The translations under genes were made by a program, and so were the position numbers. Shown here one piece after another: positions 46,434 through 54,708 of a DNA stretch of 64,000 nucleotides; within the stretch, counting starts at the first letter, position 1, and each line of letters starts with the position of its first letter. The stretch spans positions 2,512,001-2,576,000 of the forward strand of contig NZ_CP065424.1 in NCBI RefSeq assembly GCF_017809215.1, in the 5' to 3' direction. This DNA comes from Heyndrickxia oleronia. Its GTDB lineage: Bacteria; Bacillota; Bacilli; Bacillales; Bacillaceae_C. The notes under the pieces are model-generated. The model did not search any database. It was not told the DNA's origin and saw only the letters and a list, made by a program, of their open reading frames with translations.

Positions 46434-47498
46434 ATGTCACAACTAGATCATTCAATAAAGCAGCAACAAGTGAACAGTAGAAAAACTCTATGGTTCATTG
46501 TTGCCTTTTTATTGATTACGGTTGCTGGTTTACTATATGTCAAATGGTGGCCGTATTATCATAAAGCTATTTTAGCAGCTGATACTCATTCAATTGGTTC
46601 TTCTATCTTGGGGGATTCATCCAATCACCAAATTCCCTTCTGGCAATCAGCTTTGGATTATGCTAAAGTCTACTTCCAATCGGTTTGGAAAGCAGCTGTA
46701 TTAGGGATTTTACTTGGTTCTCTTCTTCAAGTATTATTGCCAACTCAATGGTTATTAAAAGTATTAGGTAAAACCTCATTTGGTAGTACGGCAGTTGCTG
46801 GACTTGCAGCTATTCCGGGTATGATGTGCACATGCTGCGCTGCACCAATTGCAGTAGGCTTACGCAAAAAGAATGTTTCAGTCGGAGCTGCACTAGCTTT
46901 TTGGATGGGTAATCCCCTTATTAATCCGGCAACTCTTGTCTTTATGACCTTTGTATTATCATGGAAATTTACCTTAATCCGATTAGTATTTGGATTAATT
47001 ATCACTTTTGGGGTAAGTTATCTTGCCAATCGATTCGCAAAAGATCTACAACCGATTGATCTCGATCAAGTAGTTACAATTGAAGAGCCTAAAGGCAATT
47101 TTATGATTAGATGGTTTAAAAGTATCGGTACGATGATTGTGTATATTGTACCTGCATATGTCCTATCTGTTTTAGTTATCGGTGCTGCACGCATTTGGTT
47201 ATTTCCACATATTGGTGAATCCACTGCAAATAGTTTAATGGCGATTATTCTTTTTGCAGTTGTAGGAATGCTTTTTGTTATCCCAACAGCAGCAGAAATC
47301 CCGATTATTCAAACATTTATGTCACTTGGACTTGGTGGCGGACCAGCTGCTGCACTTCTAATTACATTACCAGCTATTAGTGTGCCATCGCTGATTATGG
47401 TAGCTCGATCATTTCCGAAGAAGGTTATGTATTTTGTTATGGGGTCAGTGGTGGTAATTGGAGTAATTAGTGGATTAGTTGGGTGGATGTTGCTTTAG
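46434..47498 (+). CDS. UPF0718/DUF318 family permease (ArsP-like)
   Basis: 354 residues with about eight membrane segments. The first half carries AAIPGMMCTCCAAPIAVGLRKKNVSVGAALAFWMGNPLINPATLVF, with Cys residues typical of the DUF318/ArsP group, which moves organoarsenicals or unknown anions. It lies divergent from selD with a 167-base gap, so a role in selenium or sulfur uptake or export is worth testing. GTG/ATG: the ATG at 46434 follows CACAGGAGGCTTCACCCT. Confidence 0.85.
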   Translation: MSQLDHSIKQQQVNSRKTLWFIVAFLLITVAGLLYVKWWPYYHKAILAADTHSIGSSILGDSSNHQIPFWQSALDYAKVYFQSVWKAAVLGILLGSLLQVLLPTQWLLKVLGKTSFGSTAVAGLAAIPGMMCTCCAAPIAVGLRKKNVSVGAALAFWMGNPLINPATLVFMTFVLSWKFTLIRLVFGLIITFGVSYLANRFAKDLQPIDLDQVVTIEEPKGNFMIRWFKSIGTMIVYIVPAYVLSVLVIGAARIWLFPHIGESTANSLMAIILFAVVGMLFVIPTAAEIPIIQTFMSLGLGGGPAAALLITLPAISVPSLIMVARSFPKKVMYFVMGSVVVIGVISGLVGWMLL

Positions 47499-47575
47499 TT
47501 TCGCGTATTTATTTCGTATTTCGCGGATAAAAGTAAAATTTAGCGGATATATTTCATTTTTCGCGGATATCTACC
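47499..47575. repeat. Degenerate tandem TTTCGCGGATA repeat
   Basis: Units around TTTCGCG(G)ATA recur about four times at 18-22 base steps (TTTCGCGTATT, TATTTCGCGGATA, TTTAGCGGATA, TTTCGCGGATA). It lies directly downstream of the permease gene. Such GC-centred short repeats occur in Bacillaceae intergenic DNA, with no known role. Confidence 0.6.
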
Positions 47576-47626
47576 TATTCCGATTAACATATGTATATAT
47601 TCCTGTTAAGTAAATATAATATAGAA

Positions 47627-47653
47627 GGAGCATTGGCTGTGAGCCAATGCTCC
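47627..47653. terminator. Hairpin ending the module 2 toxin mRNA
   Basis: A perfect 12-bp stem GGAGCATTGGCT/AGCCAATGCTCC with a GTG loop. It matches the position of the terminator in module 1. A plus-strand TATAAT at 47615-47620 precedes it and may start the antisense RNA, but the -35 is poor. Confidence 0.6.
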
Positions 47654-47715
47654 TTTACACAGCGACTGCAAGAGCTGCAGTGGTCCATGACGAACCGTAA
47701 CTCACCCAGGGTGGG

Positions 47716-47814
47716 TTATTTTCTTTTCTCAAGAGAAATAACAATAGTAATCACGGCTACGATTAATGATCCAAAAGTGATCATGAGCGATAACGCTTCG
47801 TAAACTGTGATCAA
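47716..47814 (-). CDS. TxpA-like holin-type toxin peptide, module 2
   Basis: 32 residues, similar to module 1 along the whole length (ITVYEALSLMITFGSLIVAVITIVISLEKRK). The start is TTG at 47814 after AAAGGGGGTGATTACTA, where module 1 has ATG. The pairing GGGTGG/CCACCC around the coding region (about 47709 and 47850) and a hairpin ACTGCA/TGCAGT (about 47666) are retained. The toxin promoter is weaker than in module 1 (no TATAAT). It may be a decayed copy. Confidence 0.7.
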   Translation of the reverse strand: MITVYEALSLMITFGSLIVAVITIVISLEKRK

Positions 47815-47936
47815 TAGTAATCACCCCCTTTTTAAAGGAGTGACCACTACCACCCTGCTGCTGTGTTGATATCAGTATGGGTCTTTTTAAGAAAAATAAA
47901 ACCGTTATAATATCTTTTCTGCTAATTGACTATTTA

Positions 47937-48527
47937 TTATCGAGTACCTTCTTTTATGCCATTGCTTCTTACGACATTCCATATAGTTAAAAAAAATACT
48001 TTCACATCAAAAAACAAACTCATTTTTAACACATATTCTCCATCTAGTTTAGCTTTTTCATGAATCGAAAGTTCATCCCTGCCATTTATTTGAGCCCAAC
48101 CAGTTAAACCGGGATAAATATTATTTGCACCAAATTTTTCCCGCTCTTGAATCAAGTCGATTTGATTCCATAGGGCTGGCCGAGGACCAATAATACTCAT
48201 GTCACCTTTTATAATATTGATAATTTGCGGCAACTCATCAAGACTAGTCCTTCGTAAAATTTTTCCCACTCTTGTGATGAACATTTCAGGATTCTCTAAC
48301 AAATGTGTAGGCATATCCTTTGGTGCATCAATTCGCATCGTTCTAAATTTTAATATAAAAAATTTTTTTCTATTCCTACCAATCCGCTTTTGTTTAAAAA
48401 GCACAGGGCCTTTTGAATCTATTTTAATCATAAGGGCAATTACAAGAAAGATTGGTAAAAGCATAATTACTAGTATGAATGCTAATATTCTATCTAGAAA
48501 CCACTTAAATATTGAATATATCTTCAC
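47937..48527 (-). CDS. Initiating sugar-phosphate transferase (PglC/WcaJ C-terminal type)
   Basis: About 196 residues. One N-terminal re-entrant hydrophobic segment (about 5-30) and the catalytic domain of polyprenyl-phosphate hexose-1-phosphate transferases: FILKFRTMR, RRTSLDELPQIINIIKGDMSIIGPRPALWNQ, YPGLTGWAQINGRDELS. It loads the first sugar phosphate onto undecaprenyl phosphate. The start GTG at 48527 follows CTGGAGAG. Last gene of the polysaccharide operon in transcription order; no clear terminator follows. Confidence 0.92.
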   Translation of the reverse strand: MKIYSIFKWFLDRILAFILVIMLLPIFLVIALMIKIDSKGPVLFKQKRIGRNRKKFFILKFRTMRIDAPKDMPTHLLENPEMFITRVGKILRRTSLDELPQIINIIKGDMSIIGPRPALWNQIDLIQEREKFGANNIYPGLTGWAQINGRDELSIHEKAKLDGEYVLKMSLFFDVKVFFLTIWNVVRSNGIKEGTR

Positions 48528-48580
48528 TTGTACCACTCTCCAGATGAACAATGAAAAAGATATTTCTTATGAAAATAAAT

Positions 48581-49414
48581 TTAATTGTTAGTAGCTAATG
48601 CAACATCGAGATCTATTCTATCAAATACTTCTAGCTCCCCTCCTCTAGTAGCATTAAAAATCTTCACCTTATTATTATCTGCATATCGCTTTGCTTCTTG
48701 GTAAGCACTTATCATCATCTCTCCTGCGGATGCAAAAGTAGGATCCACATGACCATAATCTTTAAAATGATGTTTCATATTACTAGAATAGTGACAATCG
48801 GTTCCTAATAAATAGATTTCTCTAAACCCCATATACACAGCAATTTGAAGAAGGGCATAGGTAATTGTGTAACCATCATATACAACCGAAAAAATATCAT
48901 TACTAAATTTAGTATGATATTTTTTATGTGGGATAGTATGATTTAACATGTTCAAAGGGAAGGAATAATCATTTGTAGATAATTGAATATCTAGTTTTTT
49001 TAGAATCGTATCACTAATAAATTTGCATTCTACATTTAATTGTTCGATTTCTTTTTTTAGGCACCTATATACATTTTCATCTTGTATACCATAATATGTA
49101 GGTCGCCAATCTGTTTCATCAAACGCTAGAAGAATTGAATTCATACTGAAAGTAATTTCATTTTTTAACTTTTCGAGATCGAGAATCGTTAAACTTGGAC
49201 CAGTAGCAACAATAAAACATCTTTCTCCTATATGCTTATTTTTAAGTTTTTTTAACTTCTCATATGAATCGTTCTTATAAAATCGATGAACTCGTAAAAA
49301 CTTTTTTAAGTTAAAATGCATCAAGGGAAAAACAAAATATTGGAATTTTCTAATTAACGAGATAAAAAGGTAGATGAATTTATTACTTTTTAATAAGTTT
49401 TTTAGAGCCAACAT
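48581..49414 (-). CDS. DUF115/MptE-like protein, candidate CMP-ulosonate glycosyltransferase
   Basis: 277 residues. The N-terminal core ERCFIVATGPSL (GPS at 72-74) followed by a DLEKLKNEITFSMNSILLAFDETDWRPTYYGIQDE block is typical of PF01973 (DUF115), also found in Maf proteins that transfer CMP-pseudaminic or legionaminic acid to flagellin. Later REIYLLGTDCHYS. In an operon with a CMP-ulosonate pathway it is a good candidate for the transferase that adds Kdo to the glycan. That role is inference. ATG at 49414 after AGAGGTGAAACAAT. Confidence 0.7.
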   Translation of the reverse strand: MLALKNLLKSNKFIYLFISLIRKFQYFVFPLMHFNLKKFLRVHRFYKNDSYEKLKKLKNKHIGERCFIVATGPSLTILDLEKLKNEITFSMNSILLAFDETDWRPTYYGIQDENVYRCLKKEIEQLNVECKFISDTILKKLDIQLSTNDYSFPLNMLNHTIPHKKYHTKFSNDIFSVVYDGYTITYALLQIAVYMGFREIYLLGTDCHYSSNMKHHFKDYGHVDPTFASAGEMMISAYQEAKRYADNNKVKIFNATRGGELEVFDRIDLDVALATNN

Positions 49415-49426
49415 ATTGTTTCACCT

Positions 49427-50566
49427 CTATTTATCTTCAGTGGCTAGGTAAGATATCCTTTTTAAAATGAATGGTTGGTTAAATGTTTTTGAGTGTCGTA
49501 TCTTATATAGGGTGTATAGTATTTTTGACTTTATTGATTGATTAAAAATCATATATTTTACATTGAAATTCTCGTCCGTCCCCCATTTTTTCTTATAATC
49601 TTCATCTCCTCGTAAGAAATCAACAATCTGGTATCCCTCTTTAAATGCGTGTTCAATAAGATAGTAGGTTAATAGTTGGCCAACAGAGTATTTTTTGTAT
49701 TTTATATTGATCGCATGTAAATAAAGATAAAGCTTTTTACCATCGGTCATTCCAAAATCAATGGCAATAATTTCGTTATTATACTTTAAATATGCTAAGT
49801 GCAATAAATTACTTTTAAAGAGATTTTTCGCTGTCCGAATTGCATAGTCTCTTTCCTCTTTATTTCTGTATTTACTAGGTGTATCGGTATTACTCCATCT
49901 TTCACAATGAAATGTAAAAAAAGTATTCATTATTGGTTCAATTTCTTGGTCTGATTGCACTATTGAAAAGACAAGTTTCCCTTCTTTTTTTAACCTTCTG
50001 TCTTTTTTTATTATTTCTTTCATCAAATTCTTATTTAATTTAATTTTAAAGTCATCAGAATTATCAGTGAAATTAATAAAAGGACAAATATCACTTTTTT
50101 TTCGTTTAAACAATAATTTCCCGAGGTATGATTGTTTCCTTAAAACAGTATCAAGAAAAGAGTTTTCTGGGATTTCTCCCCAGTCAATATAATCCCATGT
50201 TTTCTTTTCCTCGTGTAATCTACTAAAAACCGATTGAAGAGTTACTTCGGTAGCATACTTTTTAGAAATAACGGGGGTTAAATAATCTGATTCACCCGAA
50301 CCAATTGGTTTTAATACATAGATACTCATTCCTGCCAATGTTCTTTTATAAAGATAAAAAGGAAAGATTCCTATTGTTTGATCCTTATTTTTTATTTCAA
50401 TTATATAAGGAGTTATATCGATTTGCTTGATTTTATACTCCCACCAGCTTGCCAACCAACTAATATCCTGAAAAATAGTAACTTCATGATATTCGTTTAT
50501 TAATGTAGACCAATTTGGTAATAAATTTGTTATAGTTTCTATCCGATTGTGTATAAAAATTTCCAT
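49427..50566 (-). CDS. GNAT/BioF2-like (FemAB-type) acyltransferase
   Basis: About 380 residues. The C-terminal half matches the GNAT-like BioF2/CelD fold (LIEHAFKEGYQIVDFLRGDEDYKKKWGTDE at about 325-350), found in many exopolysaccharide and antibiotic clusters. It probably acylates or aminoacylates a sugar of the glycan. ATG at 50566; the frame opens four codons earlier. Between kdsC and the DUF115 gene. Substrate unknown. Confidence 0.8.
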   Translation of the reverse strand: MEIFIHNRIETITNLLPNWSTLINEYHEVTIFQDISWLASWWEYKIKQIDITPYIIEIKNKDQTIGIFPFYLYKRTLAGMSIYVLKPIGSGESDYLTPVISKKYATEVTLQSVFSRLHEEKKTWDYIDWGEIPENSFLDTVLRKQSYLGKLLFKRKKSDICPFINFTDNSDDFKIKLNKNLMKEIIKKDRRLKKEGKLVFSIVQSDQEIEPIMNTFFTFHCERWSNTDTPSKYRNKEERDYAIRTAKNLFKSNLLHLAYLKYNNEIIAIDFGMTDGKKLYLYLHAINIKYKKYSVGQLLTYYLIEHAFKEGYQIVDFLRGDEDYKKKWGTDENFNVKYMIFNQSIKSKILYTLYKIRHSKTFNQPFILKRISYLATEDK

Positions 50567-50647
50567 TAATTCTATCAAATCCTTATCATTTTTTTGATAA
50601 TATTTTTTATAACAAACATCAATTAGACTTGTGTTAGTTTTTTCTAA

Positions 50648-51169
50648 TCAACTCATACGATCATATAGGAAATTTTCTATCAGATTATCGAAATCTGTTT
50701 CATTCTTTAAAATAAACTCTATCATTTCCCGCACAGCTCCGTTACCACCTTTAGCTGATGTTATGTGTGTGACTCTCTCTTTTATCTGTTCTGCTGCATC
50801 CTGGGGAGCGAAAGAAAGACCTGATTTCAAAATAATTGGTAGATCATTTAAGTCATCGCCTATTATACATACATTACGATAATCGATCTTTAATCTTTCT
50901 AATAATTCTTCCAATTTAGCATTTTTATCCATTACACCTTGATACAAAAAATCTATTTGTAATTCTTTCGCACGAATATCAACGGCTTCTGAAAAACGAC
51001 CTGAAATAATAGCAAATTTAATTCCGTAAAATTTAGCTAAACAGATACCCATTCCATCTTTTACACTGAATGCTTTTATTTCAACTCCCCGGGAATCAAT
51101 CATAATTTTTCCATCTGTTAATACACCATCAACATCTAAAACAATTAATTTCACCTGATTAGTCTTCAT
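50648..51169 (-). CDS. kdsC: Kdo-8-phosphate phosphatase
   Basis: Removes the phosphate from 3-deoxy-D-manno-octulosonate 8-phosphate. 173 residues, the usual size of the YrbI/KdsC HAD tetramer. Motif I is LDVDGVLTDGKI (Asp12, Asp14), motif II is IISGR, and motif IV is GDDLNDLPI. No cap domain, as in KdsC. It starts 2 bases after the kdsD stop. Related NeuNAc-9-phosphatase-type HAD proteins are also possible, but the kdsA and kdsD neighbours favour Kdo. Confidence 0.92.
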   Translation of the reverse strand: MKTNQVKLIVLDVDGVLTDGKIMIDSRGVEIKAFSVKDGMGICLAKFYGIKFAIISGRFSEAVDIRAKELQIDFLYQGVMDKNAKLEELLERLKIDYRNVCIIGDDLNDLPIILKSGLSFAPQDAAEQIKERVTHITSAKGGNGAVREMIEFILKNETDFDNLIENFLYDRMS

Positions 51170-51171
51170 TT

Positions 51172-52155
51172 TTACAATCCTATTTTCGTTATATCCGTAA
51201 TATGGATCATTGCTATTGGACGTTGCTTTTCATCAATAACTGGAAGAACATTAATTTTTTTATTTTCCATTATCTTCAATGCTTCTACAGCGAGTAGCTC
51301 TGAACTTATAGTTATTGGTGTCTGATTATATAGCTGTTCAATTGTGCAATCGAACATATCAATACCTGCAGTTAGAGCTCTTCGGAGATCTCCATCTGTT
51401 AATATTCCAATAAGAATGTCATCTCCATCTACTACGCTCACTGCACCTATTCTAGATTTAGTCATTTCGAAAAGTACTTCCTTACAATCTGAATATATTT
51501 TTGCCTTTGGATTTCTATTATTGTGCTGTATTAAATCTCCTACTGAAATTAATAACTTTTTTCCTAAAGAACCTCCTGGATGGTAAACAGCAAAATTTTC
51601 TGAGGTGAAATTTTTTGCTTTTAATAGTGTGATAGCAATCGCATCACCGATTGCCAAAATTAATGTAGTACTAGTTGTTGGTGTTAATCCTAATGGACAA
51701 GCTTCTTCAACTCTACCAATACTGATGATCCCATCCGCTTTCTTTGCTAAAGTAGAATATTCATTTCCAACTAAAGCAATTAATTTTGCACCAATTTTTT
51801 TAATAGAAGGAATTAACTGGATTACTTCTTCCGATTCACCACTATTTGAAATAGCAAGCACAACATCATTTTCTTTTACCATTCCTAAATCTCCATGAAG
51901 TCCTTCAGCTGGATGTAGATAATAACTTGGAGTCCCTGTACTAGCTAATGTTGCAGATATTTTTTTTCCAACAATTCCTGATTTCCCAATCCCAGTTACA
52001 ATTACATGAGATTTGCAATTTAACAATAGCTCAATTGGATGAATAATATCTGTACTAAGGATCTCACTATATTTCAGGATTGCTTTAGCTTCTTTTTCTA
52101 ATACATTCTTAACACTTTCTAAATAGTTAATTTGTGTTTTAATAACAGTTGACAA
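51172..52155 (-). CDS. kdsD: Arabinose-5-phosphate isomerase
   Basis: Converts ribulose 5-phosphate to arabinose 5-phosphate, the Kdo precursor. 327 residues in the KpsF/KdsD layout: SIS domain (about 30-175; GIGKSGIVGKKISATLASTGTPSYYLHPAEGLHGDLG and ISNSGESEEV), then two CBS modules (about 205-325). The start is TTG at 52155 with AGGGAG rather far upstream. Between kdsA and kdsC. Confidence 0.93.
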   Translation of the reverse strand: MSTVIKTQINYLESVKNVLEKEAKAILKYSEILSTDIIHPIELLLNCKSHVIVTGIGKSGIVGKKISATLASTGTPSYYLHPAEGLHGDLGMVKENDVVLAISNSGESEEVIQLIPSIKKIGAKLIALVGNEYSTLAKKADGIISIGRVEEACPLGLTPTTSTTLILAIGDAIAITLLKAKNFTSENFAVYHPGGSLGKKLLISVGDLIQHNNRNPKAKIYSDCKEVLFEMTKSRIGAVSVVDGDDILIGILTDGDLRRALTAGIDMFDCTIEQLYNQTPITISSELLAVEALKIMENKKINVLPVIDEKQRPIAMIHITDITKIGL

Positions 52156-52162
52156 GATTAAA

Positions 52163-53002
52163 TCAACTCCCTACATCAAGTTTAACCAACTCATCTATCT
52201 TTTTAAGTTTTTTTAATATCTCCTCCAAATGATCTAGCTTTACCATATTTGGTCCATCGGATAATGCGTTTACAGGATCGGGATGTACCTCTAAAAATAG
52301 TGCATCAATACCAACTGCCATTGCGGCTCGTGCCAAAACAGGCGCATATTCCCGATTTCCTCCTGAAGTTATTCCTAATCCTCCAGGAATTTGAACACTA
52401 TGTGTTGCATCGAAAACGACTGGTACATTTAATTCTTGTAAAATAGGTAATGATCGCATATCTACGACTAGATTATGATATCCAAAATTTGTTCCCCTCT
52501 CCGTTAGTAATACTTGATCATTCCCTGATTCTTTCAGCTTGATTACAATATTTTCCATATCATTTGGTGCTAAGAATTGGCCTTTTTTTACGTTAATGAT
52601 TTTTTGAGTTTTGGCTGCGGCAATTAGTAGATCAGTTTGGCGACATAAAAAAGCAGGGATTTGAATGATATCAAGAACTTCCCCTGCAATTTTTGCTTGA
52701 TGTGATTCATGAATATCTGATGTGACTGGGATCATATATTTTTCTTTCAGTTTACTCAACATTTCCAGCCCTTTTTCTAAACCTGGTCCTCTTTCTGAAT
52801 AAATAGATGAACGGTTTGCTTTATCAAAAGAGGCTTTAAAAATAAATGGTATGTTTAATTTGGTCGTAATTTCTATTAAAGTAGCAGCAGTTTTATCAAT
52901 TAATTCTTCACTTTCAATTAAACATGGGCCAGCAATCAAAACAAAAGGACTATTACTACCGAATTTAATTTTGTCATTCAATTTAATTTCTTTAGTCAAC
53001 AT
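52163..53002 (-). CDS. kdsA: 3-deoxy-8-phosphooctulonate synthase (Kdo8P synthase)
   Basis: Condenses arabinose 5-phosphate with phosphoenolpyruvate to Kdo 8-phosphate. About 279 residues from the ATG at 53002, which follows GGAGGAAATA. Diagnostic stretches: [79 protein letters not shown], and [14 protein letters not shown]. Cys27 in IAGPCLIES marks the metal-dependent class (Asn in the E. coli type). Confidence 0.97.
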   Translation of the reverse strand: MLTKEIKLNDKIKFGSNSPFVLIAGPCLIESEELIDKTAATLIEITTKLNIPFIFKASFDKANRSSIYSERGPGLEKGLEMLSKLKEKYMIPVTSDIHESHQAKIAGEVLDIIQIPAFLCRQTDLLIAAAKTQKIINVKKGQFLAPNDMENIVIKLKESGNDQVLLTERGTNFGYHNLVVDMRSLPILQELNVPVVFDATHSVQIPGGLGITSGGNREYAPVLARAAMAVGIDALFLEVHPDPVNALSDGPNMVKLDHLEEILKKLKKIDELVKLDVGS

Positions 53003-53045
53003 TATTTCCTCCAATAACCTTCTGTTTCTATTTCCTTCCTCATAT

Positions 53046-53708
53046 TTAGACCGATTTAATAAATTCATTTTGATAGATTTTTAATGCATATTCATAATCT
53101 GCTCTTGTGTCTATATCCACAGCCTCGAATTCATTTACTTCCTGCAAAAATGGATTAAAACCAATTCTTCGTCCGTAATTAACAAAAATCTGTTTTTTGA
53201 ATATAAAAAAACCACTTGTTTCAATAAAAACAGGTGATATGTCTTGTGTTCTAGGTATTTGATTCAGCTCATAATTGATTGGTTTTCCATTGTACCAAGC
53301 AAACGTTTGCTTTTTTTGAACACTAAAAGCAGAATCAAAATAGTTATTAATAACTTTTGACAATGCATTTTCTATCGTTTCGTTTAATATAAACGGTGAT
53401 GTTGTATGTGCAAGAATGTAAATATCACTATCTACTAATTCAATAAAAGACTGATAAATTTCATTTCCTTTTACCTTGTCACCATCTAGGTAGGTATTTC
53501 GTTTTAAAAACTTTACCCCATGTGGTACATGTTTTTTTATTTCTTCATCACTACAGAAAACATATACGTCATCAATATCATTAACCTTTAGTAACGATTT
53601 AAAAATGTACCAACATAACGAATGATCACCCAAAGGTAGTAAATTTTTCTTGGGAAGTCTCTGGCTATTTAATTTTATCGGTACAAATGCAATGACCTTT
53701 GGTTTCAA
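53046..53708 (-). CDS. CMP-ulosonic acid synthetase (NeuA/KdsB superfamily)
   Basis: 220 residues. The CTP loop is [15 protein letters not shown] (residues 9-22) and the C-terminal half contains [14 protein letters not shown], as in acylneuraminate cytidylyltransferases. In this operon it should activate Kdo, or a related ulosonic acid, as the CMP sugar. The loop resembles NeuA-type more than KdsB, so the exact sugar is not fixed by sequence. Located between kdsA and the deacetylase gene. Confidence 0.85.
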   Translation of the reverse strand: MKPKVIAFVPIKLNSQRLPKKNLLPLGDHSLCWYIFKSLLKVNDIDDVYVFCSDEEIKKHVPHGVKFLKRNTYLDGDKVKGNEIYQSFIELVDSDIYILAHTTSPFILNETIENALSKVINNYFDSAFSVQKKQTFAWYNGKPINYELNQIPRTQDISPVFIETSGFFIFKKQIFVNYGRRIGFNPFLQEVNEFEAVDIDTRADYEYALKIYQNEFIKSV

Positions 53709-53712
53709 TGGC

Positions 53713-54639
53713 TTATCCCCTTTCTTTAATTTCCCTTTCGATGGTCAAGTCATATTTTTTCTTACAAATGATTTCAGGAGAAATTTTTGTTTTGATTAAA
53801 CGAATGATATTATTTTTAGGTAACTGACAGTATGTTAGTATTTCATCTTCCATATTATATAAATTTGCTTTTCTTATTGCTTCCCCTTGTAAATAAAACC
53901 TCTCTACATCCTGTGATTTGTGACAAGCTAACATCATTTTTTTTAATCTACGTTCAGTTTTAGAAATAACTATACTTTTTTCTTTTAACTTTTTATTTGA
54001 TGATGGTAAAAAATTCACATTTTCTGTTCCTATCGGCTGTTTTGGATGATACTCTGTCCATTCATATACATTTGTAAAATTTATCTCCTTACAAACTACC
54101 TTTACAATAAAACTAGAGATATCATGATCATTATGTCCACCTTCGATACAGTGAACATATATAGAACCAGGTTTTAATTGATTAATTAACATATAAATAT
54201 CTGCACCAATATTTTCTACATAACGATGTGTCCCTGCATCTGGAAATCCAAGACAAATAATGTGATCTTGTGGAATGCCGATTAATGATAATGCTTTAGA
54301 GGCTTCTTTATACCTAATCATAGATTTCATTAATGTTTCACTTCTTCTAATTCTCCAACTTTGTTTATCCCAACAAGATCCATTTGTTACAAACGCTATT
54401 ACAATATTTTTACCGTTTAATTGTTCACGATATAGCGTAGTGCCTAATCCTAGTATTTCATCATCTGGATGTGCCGCAATGACCAGAATATCGATATTTT
54501 CGGTTGTTTTATTTAAATTATTTATACGCCCAATCATATTATTCGGATATTTATATATTCCCCTGACATACTCTACTGCTTTAATTAGTCCATCAAGCTG
54601 ACGAATGTATCTTTTAATTTTATTCAATTTGAAAAACAA
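53713..54639 (-). CDS. PIG-L/LmbE family sugar deacetylase
   Basis: 308 residues. Zinc motif VIAAHPDDEILGLG (AHPDD at 56-60) and GGHNDHDIS, which supply the metal ligands of the LmbE fold. An N-terminal amphipathic helix precedes it. It probably removes an N-acetyl group from a sugar nucleotide or lipid-linked intermediate of the glycan. The start is TTG at 54639 after GGTTGGTGATTAC. Only 4 bases before the next gene. Confidence 0.88.
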   Translation of the reverse strand: MFFKLNKIKRYIRQLDGLIKAVEYVRGIYKYPNNMIGRINNLNKTTENIDILVIAAHPDDEILGLGTTLYREQLNGKNIVIAFVTNGSCWDKQSWRIRRSETLMKSMIRYKEASKALSLIGIPQDHIICLGFPDAGTHRYVENIGADIYMLINQLKPGSIYVHCIEGGHNDHDISSFIVKVVCKEINFTNVYEWTEYHPKQPIGTENVNFLPSSNKKLKEKSIVISKTERRLKKMMLACHKSQDVERFYLQGEAIRKANLYNMEDEILTYCQLPKNNIIRLIKTKISPEIICKKKYDLTIEREIKERG

Positions 54640-54708
54640 GTAATCACCAACCTTTTGAATAAATATGAGAGAGTGTTTCCATGATATTCAACTCTAATAT
54701 ATGTAAAA

